Positions 43,031 to 47,739 of a stretch of DNA of 47,739 nucleotides are shown in pieces. The stretch comes from Schwartzia sp. (in: firmicutes) (GTDB lineage Bacteria > Bacillota > Negativicutes > Selenomonadales > Selenomonadaceae). The stretch is from NCBI GenBank assembly GCA_017383125.1, contig JAFNYY010000005.1, positions 1 through 47,739 on the forward strand, read 5' to 3'. Both the position numbers and the translations under genes were made by a program. The notes below the pieces were generated by a model. It was given only the letters and a program-made list of their open reading frames with translations. It ran no database searches and was not told the DNA's origin. How positions within the stretch are numbered: the stretch's first letter is position 1; each line of letters begins with the position of its first letter.

Positions 43031-43393
43031 ATGAAGTCTGCTTTTCGGAATTTTAGCGAATTAGAAAGAAATACAGCTCAGTCGAAAAAGGAGCCATTGG
43101 CTGATACAGTACCGGAAGACTATTCCCAGCATATCGAAAAGCTGATGGAGTCCATTGATGACCGGATGGAGCTTACCTCACGGCTGGCGGCACTTATAGA
43201 AGAAATCGGAGCGGAGTATAAATGCCGTGAGAAAAAATCCTTTGAAGATATGCAGCGGTTGGCAGAGAAGGAGGCAGGAATCAGGCTTCTGGAGAAACGA
43301 ATAATCCGTCTGACAGATCATATCAAGACATATATTGACTATTTCTACACAGATCCATGCCCCAGCGATGATCCTCTTACCTGGGGAAACTGA
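43031..43393 (+). CDS. Hypothetical coiled-coil protein, possibly frameshifted at its end
   Basis: 120 residues from ATG 43031, after AAGGAGG at eight bases. Mostly charged alpha-helix (EKLMESIDDRMELTSRLAAL, EKEAGIRLLEKRIIRLTDHI), with no signal peptide. The frame stops at 43391-43393 (DDPLTWGN). The next frame continues to 43457 with protein-like sequence (ETERWEEIDLLMREKINLFI), so one base may be missing near 43388 and the real protein may be about 20 residues longer. Function unknown. Confidence 0.65.
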   Translation: MKSAFRNFSELERNTAQSKKEPLADTVPEDYSQHIEKLMESIDDRMELTSRLAALIEEIGAEYKCREKKSFEDMQRLAEKEAGIRLLEKRIIRLTDHIKTYIDYFYTDPCPSDDPLTWGN

Positions 43394-43564
43394 ACGGTGG
43401 GAAGAAATAGACCTGCTGATGCGGGAGAAAATAAATCTGTTTATTAAGGAGCTCTAATGGTCATTTAATTTTTCTGCCCTTTTTATTTAATCTTCAGCAT
43501 TTATACTGTCATCAAGCTAAAGAAAACAAATGCCTCACGGCAATGACAGTAAGGAGTGGAGATT

Positions 43565-44344
43565 ATGAGATTCGGCAATAATAAGTTAAACAGGATTTTG
43601 GCAGGGGCACTTTGTGCAGCAACCCTTACAGGAGGTTTTCTCCCGACTGTCAGTGTAGAGGCAGCAGTCCGCAGCGGACAGCATAGCGAGGTGCGGCAGG
43701 GCCGGGGTGACAATCAGCAGCATAAGCGGACCGATTCCGGCAATAAGGCTGGACATACAGCGCCTGCGCAAAAAAATAATAAAAACCGTCAGCCGGACAG
43801 GCAGACGCAGGATAAGCACCGGGATGAACAGAATAGATATCAGGAGCAGCAGCGCAAGGAACATGAGCAGCGTCAGCGTCAGGAGCAGGAAAAGCATCGT
43901 CAGGAGGAAATGAAGCGACAGGAGCAGCACCGCAAGGAGCAGGAGCACAAGCGACAGGAACAGGAGAAGCGGCGGGCTGAGGAGAATCGCAGGGAAGAAG
44001 AAAGACGCCACGAAGAACAGCGGAGAGAGAAGGACCACCGGCAGGAGGAGGCCCGCCGTGAAGCTGAGAGGCGTCATCATGAGGAGGAGATGCGCCGCCG
44101 TGAGGACGAGCGTCGCCACGAAGCGGAGATGCGCCGTCGTGAACATTGGCGCTACCATGACTATGATGACGACCGCCATGACAACAAAACCGGCGAAGCG
44201 ATTCTGGGCGGTATCATCGGCGCGGTAATAATCGGGGCAATACTGCAAAACACCAGCGCTTCTCACCATAACAGCAAATACAGTAATGTAATGAGCACGG
44301 ACTACGAGCCGGAGGAAGAGGAGACAGAAAAAATCCTTCTGTAA
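43565..44344 (+). CDS. Exported Arg/Glu/Gln-rich coiled-coil protein
   Basis: 259 residues from ATG 43565 (AAGGAG eight bases upstream). Signal peptide about 1-36 (ILAGALCAATLTGGFLPTVS). Residues about 60-205 are a low-complexity run of R, E, Q, H and K (EEERRHEEQRRE type), predicted as one long charged helix. A short hydrophobic glycine-zipper segment follows (GEAILGGIIGAVIIGAIL, about 215-232) with an acidic tail. It may span the periplasm or anchor in a membrane. Function unknown; similarity searches on such sequence give false hits. Confidence 0.75.
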   Translation: MRFGNNKLNRILAGALCAATLTGGFLPTVSVEAAVRSGQHSEVRQGRGDNQQHKRTDSGNKAGHTAPAQKNNKNRQPDRQTQDKHRDEQNRYQEQQRKEHEQRQRQEQEKHRQEEMKRQEQHRKEQEHKRQEQEKRRAEENRREEERRHEEQRREKDHRQEEARREAERRHHEEEMRRREDERRHEAEMRRREHWRYHDYDDDRHDNKTGEAILGGIIGAVIIGAILQNTSASHHNSKYSNVMSTDYEPEEEETEKILL

Positions 44345-44362
44345 CAGATTCAGATGACAAAA

Positions 44363-44400
44363 AAGGGCTGCTGTACGGAATAAACCGCACAGCAGCTCTT
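44363..44400 (-). terminator. Terminator of the MarR gene
   Basis: AGAGCTGCTGT/ACAGCAGCCCT arms on the minus strand followed by TTTTTT. Confidence 0.7.
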
Positions 44401-44419
44401 TGGCTTGTGTAGTATCGGA

Positions 44420-44875
44420 TTAGATATTCTTCATCAGACGATCGTTGAGCTCATATAACATATCAAGCTCTTCCGGAGAAAAGATTTTCTCGGCAACAGA
44501 GGCAATTTGCCTGCAGGCATGATCCTGTGCAGCCATGATATGCTTGCCGTTTTCGGTGAGAGACAGATGATATACACGGCGATCGGTCTCACTCTGAACC
44601 TTGTCTACCAGACCGGCCTTGCAAAGGCGGCTTACGATGTTGGTAACAGTCGGACGCTGTACATCGAAAATCTTGGAAAGGTCAGATGATGTAATGGATG
44701 GCTGAGACGCGATAGCGTGAATGTAATAAAGCTGAGTAAGTGTGAGATGCATGAAAGTCGGTGCGACTTCCTTACTTCTGGTTTGGCTTTCCTTGCTGAA
44801 GACCTGACGGAAGGCCTCGGACATATTGCTAAGTTGCTTAGCTATTTTCCTTGTAATAATTTTGGTCTTGGACAT
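44420..44875 (-). CDS. MarR-family transcriptional regulator
   Basis: 151 residues. Winged helix at about 45-120: LTQLYYIHAIASQPSITSSD, LSKIFDVQRPTVTNIVSRLCKAGLV, and the wing SETDRRVYHLSLTENG. MarR proteins repress nearby genes until a ligand binds. It diverges from the SpeD-like gene, which is a possible target. GGGGAG lies upstream of the ATG. Confidence 0.92.
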   Translation of the reverse strand: MSKTKIITRKIAKQLSNMSEAFRQVFSKESQTRSKEVAPTFMHLTLTQLYYIHAIASQPSITSSDLSKIFDVQRPTVTNIVSRLCKAGLVDKVQSETDRRVYHLSLTENGKHIMAAQDHACRQIASVAEKIFSPEELDMLYELNDRLMKNI

Positions 44876-45032
44876 GAATGCTCCCCCTGCTGCAGGTTAT
44901 GTACAAATAATTTTTCCCCGAATGATTATATCATATTTTGTCAATACTTTTCGTTAGTTTTTGAAAAATTTACAAAAGAAGCACTAGACTATACTGTGCT
45001 TGATGGCTTAAGGAAACATTTGCCTCGTTTAA

Positions 45033-45062
45033 TTGACAATCCAATGGATGATACTCTATAAT
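45033..45062 (+). promoter_or_regulatory. Promoter of the SpeD-like gene
   Basis: Perfect TTGACA (45033-45038), 18 bases, perfect TATAAT (45057-45062). The gene starts 46 bases later. Confidence 0.7.
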
Positions 45063-45108
45063 AAGTGTGTTTTACTACTTTGAAATTAACCTTTTAGGAG
45101 TTGTATGG

Positions 45109-45570
45109 ATGGAAGCAAAGATTACTGCCCGTCATTTGACATTTGATTTATACACCTGTAAGCCTGTTGAACAGGATCCTGTCGGCCATCTGCGTGAAGA
45201 GCTGCCGACAATGCTGGAGGCGGCCGGACTGCATGTCCTGCTGGCAGACAGTCGCTGCGTAGATGAGAAGCATCTGGCGGCGATGGTACTGCTGACGGAA
45301 GGTCACTTTACCGTTCATTTTTATCCGGAGCAGAAGTATGCAGCCTGTGATTGTTACCTTTGTGCACCGATGGCGAAGCCTGAGCAGATATTCAAGGAAG
45401 TAAAGCAGCTGCTCCGGCCGGAGAAGACAAGGACAACCTATCTGAAGCGGGGAGACTTCATGAACATGACTGATATGAAGCCGAAGGTCAAGACCAGGTT
45501 TGCTCCGCTGCGTAAGATAAAAAACACCGGGGCAAAGATGATATCGTGTCTGAAGACAAACAAGAAATGA
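45109..45570 (+). CDS. S-adenosylmethionine decarboxylase-like protein lacking the pyruvoyl serine
   Basis: 153 residues from ATG 45109 (AGGAG eight bases upstream). The fold follows bacterial SpeD: TARHLTFDLYTCKP at the N-terminus, then LLTEGHFTVHFYPEQKYAACDCYLC. In SpeD this reads ESH, where the serine is cut autocatalytically to form the pyruvoyl cofactor; here the codon is GGT, glycine. The active-site histidine (TVHFYP) and cysteine (YLCAP) remain. A basic C-terminal tail of about 35 residues is additional. It probably cannot self-process, so it is a pseudoenzyme or has another role. No speE is nearby. Confidence 0.75.
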   Translation: MEAKITARHLTFDLYTCKPVEQDPVGHLREELPTMLEAAGLHVLLADSRCVDEKHLAAMVLLTEGHFTVHFYPEQKYAACDCYLCAPMAKPEQIFKEVKQLLRPEKTRTTYLKRGDFMNMTDMKPKVKTRFAPLRKIKNTGAKMISCLKTNKK

Positions 45571-45577
45571 TTTTGAG

Positions 45578-45608
45578 TAGCTGCTGGTAGCGGCTGCTTT
45601 TTTTTTTT
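45578..45608 (+). terminator. Terminator of the SpeD-like gene
   Basis: AGCTGC/GCGGCT hairpin followed by at least ten T. Confidence 0.75.
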
Positions 45609-45640
45609 GCAGGAGGCATTAAAGCAAAGAGAAATATCCA

Positions 45641-45662
45641 TTATGTCTACTAATAGACGAAT
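45641..45662. other. Candidate parS site D
   Basis: Fourth copy of the palindrome, 19 of 22 positions matching site C, with the core GTCTACTAATAGACGAAT intact. It lies 15.6 kb from site C, between the SpeD-like gene and the ABC transporter promoter. Confidence 0.65.
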
Positions 45663-45669
45663 GTTAACC

Positions 45670-45698
45670 TTGCATTTGATTCAATAATTTAGTATACT
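45670..45698 (+). promoter_or_regulatory. Promoter of the amino acid ABC transporter
   Basis: TTGCAT (45670-45675), 17 bases, TATACT (45693-45698). Confidence 0.65.
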
Positions 45699-45736
45699 AA
45701 AAAGACTTATATATTTCCTCGAAGGAGGTTATGCCT

Positions 45737-46381
45737 GTGGAGCAGATTATGCATACTTCTGCTTTGATGCTTGAGGGTTCAAAGGTAACCCTTGAGATTT
45801 TTTTCCTTACTCTTATGATGGCGCTGCCTTTGGGTCTGATAGTTGCTTTGATACGATTGTCCGGGCTGGGTATTCTCCGCTGGGCAATGGAGTTTTATAT
45901 CTGGATTATGCGCGGCACGCCGCTGATGCTGCAGCTCCTGTTTGTGTACTTTGCACTGCCGATGGTGGGGGTAAGGCTGAATGATCTTTCTTCGGCGCTG
46001 CTGGCTTTTACCCTGAATTATGCGGCATATTTTGCTGAGATTTTCCGCGCGGGAATACAGTCGATTCCCAGAGGGCAGTACGAGGCGTCAAAGACATTGG
46101 GCTTTACCTATGTGCAGACTATGCGGCATATAATAATCCCGCAGATGATTGCCCGAGTCCTGCCGCCGGTTTCCAATGAGACGATAAACCTGGTGAAGGA
46201 TACTTCTCTCATTTATATATTGGCAATGAATGACCTGCTGCGGGTAGCCCGTACCATCGTACAGAGGGAGTTTGACATGACCCCATTCGTAATTGCGGCA
46301 GTGTTCTATCTGGTTATGACATTTGTTCTGACCTGGGTGTTCAACAAGCTGGAGGCACACTATGCCAAGTACATTGATTGA
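45737..46381 (+). CDS. Polar amino acid ABC transporter permease (HisM/GlnP type)
   Basis: About 214 residues with five or so membrane segments. The EAA loop that contacts the ATPase is YEASKTLGFTYVQTMRHIIIPQ. The N-terminal LEGSKVTLEIFFLTLMMALP and FYIWIMRGTPLMLQLLFVYF are typical of the His/Gln/Arg permease group. AAGGAGG is two bases from ATG 45731 but eight from GTG 45737, so I prefer the GTG. It overlaps the ATPase gene by 20 bases. No substrate-binding protein gene is visible here. Confidence 0.9.
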   Translation: MEQIMHTSALMLEGSKVTLEIFFLTLMMALPLGLIVALIRLSGLGILRWAMEFYIWIMRGTPLMLQLLFVYFALPMVGVRLNDLSSALLAFTLNYAAYFAEIFRAGIQSIPRGQYEASKTLGFTYVQTMRHIIIPQMIARVLPPVSNETINLVKDTSLIYILAMNDLLRVARTIVQREFDMTPFVIAAVFYLVMTFVLTWVFNKLEAHYAKYID

Positions 46382-47150
46382 TAAAAATGACATTATGGTG
46401 CAGATAACCGGCCTGAAGAAGAAGTTCGGCGACCTGCAGGTACTTGATAATATTGACCTCAATATCTGTCGCGGTGAGGTAGTGGCGATCCTTGGGCCCT
46501 CCGGCTCCGGCAAGTCTACTCTGCTGAGGTGCATGAACCGGTTGGAGGAGATAAATGCGGGCTCCATTGTTATCGCAGGGGAAACTCTGGTAGAGAACAA
46601 TGAAAAGGGTGAGGCAAGCTATACCTCTCCCGAGAAAGCACGGAAAATTCTGTCCCATATGGGGATGGTCTTCCAGCAGTTCAATCTGTTTCCTCACATG
46701 AGTGTTATTGATAACCTCATGGCAGCACCGAAGATAGTAAAGGGGCAGTCTGACAGCGAGATTCGTCCCATTGCGGAGGAGCTGCTGAAAAAGGTAGGGC
46801 TGTACGATAAGCGGGAGGTTTTCCCATCCAGGCTTTCCGGCGGTCAGCAGCAGCGCGTAGCTATCGCCCGGGCTTTGGCAATGCGGCCGGATATTCTCCT
46901 CTTTGACGAGCCTACCAGCGCCCTCGACCCGGAGCTGACCATAGAGGTACTGAAAACCATACGGCAGCTTGCAGACGAGAAGATGACGATGGCTGTAGTC
47001 ACCCATGAGATGTCCTTCGCAAGAGATGTAGCGAGCCGGGTTGTTTTCATGGCGGACAGCCATATCGTAGAAGAGAATACATCGCAGGAGTTCTTCCGTA
47101 ATCCCCGTGAGGAAAGGACGAGAAACTTCCTGAAAAATATGCTTTACTAA
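46362..47150 (+). CDS. Polar amino acid ABC transporter ATP-binding protein (GlnQ/HisP type)
   Basis: 262 residues. Walker A GPSGSGKST, Q-loop in VFQQFNLFPHMSV, signature LSGGQQQRVAIARAL, Walker B ILLFDEPTSALDP and the switch histidine in VTHEMSF. The insert AGETLVENNEKGEASYTSPE is characteristic of this family. Translation may begin at 46362 or at the internal ATG 46395 (MVQITGLKKKFG). Together with the permease it forms an importer energised by ATP on the cytoplasmic side. Confidence 0.94.
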   Translation: MPSTLIDKNDIMVQITGLKKKFGDLQVLDNIDLNICRGEVVAILGPSGSGKSTLLRCMNRLEEINAGSIVIAGETLVENNEKGEASYTSPEKARKILSHMGMVFQQFNLFPHMSVIDNLMAAPKIVKGQSDSEIRPIAEELLKKVGLYDKREVFPSRLSGGQQQRVAIARALAMRPDILLFDEPTSALDPELTIEVLKTIRQLADEKMTMAVVTHEMSFARDVASRVVFMADSHIVEENTSQEFFRNPREERTRNFLKNMLY

Positions 47151-47198
47151 ATTAAAAATCGACGGGGTTCCCGTCAGGAAAATTCGGAGGAAAAAATA

Positions 47199-47739
47199 AT
47201 GATAGTCGTAATGAAGCCGTCGGCAACTGAGGAAAATATTGTCAATGTACAGAAGCACATTGAATCCCTCGGTTTGTCCACTCACCTTTCCAAGGGTTCT
47301 GATGTAACCATCATCGGTGTAATCGGTGATAAGCATAAAATCGCCGTACTCCAGATGAACTCCTATGAGGGGGTAGAAAAGACCGTCCGCATTACTGAGA
47401 AGTATAAGCTTGTAAGCCGTGAATTCCAGAGTGAGCGCTCTGTTATCGATGTCCGCGGGGCAAAAATCGGCGGCAGGGAGCTGGCAATAATGGCCGGTCC
47501 CTGCTCGGTAGAGTGCGAGCCACAGCTCATGGAGGCAGCAAAGGCGGTCAAGGCTGCCGGTGCTCAGTTCCTTCGCGGCGGTGCTTTCAAGCCCCGTACC
47601 AGCCCCTATGATTTCCAGGGTCTTGGCGAGGAAGGTCTGAAGCTGCTGGCGCAGGCTGCTAAGGAATATGACCTCCGGGTTGTTACCGAAATCGTAGATA
47701 TTGCCGATCTCGATGTCATCTGCAAGTATGCTGATGTTC
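47199..47739 (+). CDS. aroF: 3-deoxy-7-phosphoheptulonate (DAHP) synthase, 5' part
   Basis: First step of the shikimate pathway, condensing phosphoenolpyruvate and erythrose 4-phosphate. 180 codons are visible before the window ends. The N-terminal ferredoxin-like regulatory domain (MIVVMKPSATEENIVNVQKH, about 1-70) precedes the catalytic barrel start with IMAGPCSVEC and the phosphate-binding motif FLRGGAFKPRTSPYDFQG. This is the type I beta form found in Firmicutes. GGAGG lies upstream of ATG 47199. Confidence 0.94.
   Translation, partial: MIVVMKPSATEENIVNVQKHIESLGLSTHLSKGSDVTIIGVIGDKHKIAVLQMNSYEGVEKTVRITEKYKLVSREFQSERSVIDVRGAKIGGRELAIMAGPCSVECEPQLMEAAKAVKAAGAQFLRGGAFKPRTSPYDFQGLGEEGLKLLAQAAKEYDLRVVTEIVDIADLDVICKYADV

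Noticed and set aside
1-47739. tRNA, rRNA, tmRNA or RNase P genes
   Set aside because: I looked through the larger intergenic gaps and saw no cloverleaf or other conserved RNA core apart from the T-box; a covariance search would settle it.

Overview
The window looks like chromosomal DNA from a Gram-negative-type Firmicute (Negativicutes, perhaps near Dialister or Megasphaera; that placement is an inference). Firmicute traits are sepF, a T-box leader before serC, pdxST with a divergent MocR/PdxR regulator, and a serC-serA-DUF1015 operon. A TonB-dependent receptor with a C-terminal phenylalanine and several exported proteins imply an outer membrane.

Left arm (1-25 kb, mostly minus strand): lytic transglycosylase-coaE-mutM, polA, pepD-acetyltransferase, sepF, typA, pdxR facing pdxS-pdxT, and the T-box-controlled serC-serA-DUF1015 operon. 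Then come a histidine-kinase relic, a small ferredoxin-thioredoxin-reductase-like protein, two unknown genes, a WYL regulator with a Bcp peroxiredoxin, a diguanylate cyclase and a DUF1848 relic.

Centre (24.9-32.2 kb): a complete plasmid-type replication and partition module set among housekeeping genes. It has a Rep_3-type initiator (minus), about 1.7 kb with some 28 copies of a 17-bp iteron in several arrays, three DnaA boxes, an AT-rich segment, a PAS/hybrid histidine kinase split by a frameshift, and a parA-parB operon. ParA carries an N-terminal ribbon-helix-helix-like segment, and its promoter abuts a perfectly symmetric operator. A near-perfect 22-bp palindrome occurs at 24.93, 24.96, 30.04 and 45.64 kb and is the obvious candidate parS.

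Right arm (32-47.7 kb, mostly plus strand): a Nim-type flavoprotein, an SGNH hydrolase, a DUF2284 protein, a frameshifted flavin reductase, an exported argininosuccinate-lyase-like protein, a large cNMP-binding-domain protein, a MerR regulator, an adhesin-E-like protein, the TonB receptor, two unknown proteins, MarR, a SpeD-like protein lacking its pyruvoyl serine, a polar amino acid ABC transporter and the start of a DAHP synthase gene.

Gene direction diverges from the module, and the G/C strand bias appears to change sign across it, as expected at an active bidirectional origin. My main proposal is that this chromosome starts replication, or has a second start, at a plasmid-derived Rep/iteron origin with its own ParABS system. 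Each component is read directly from the sequence; its use as the chromosomal origin is inference.
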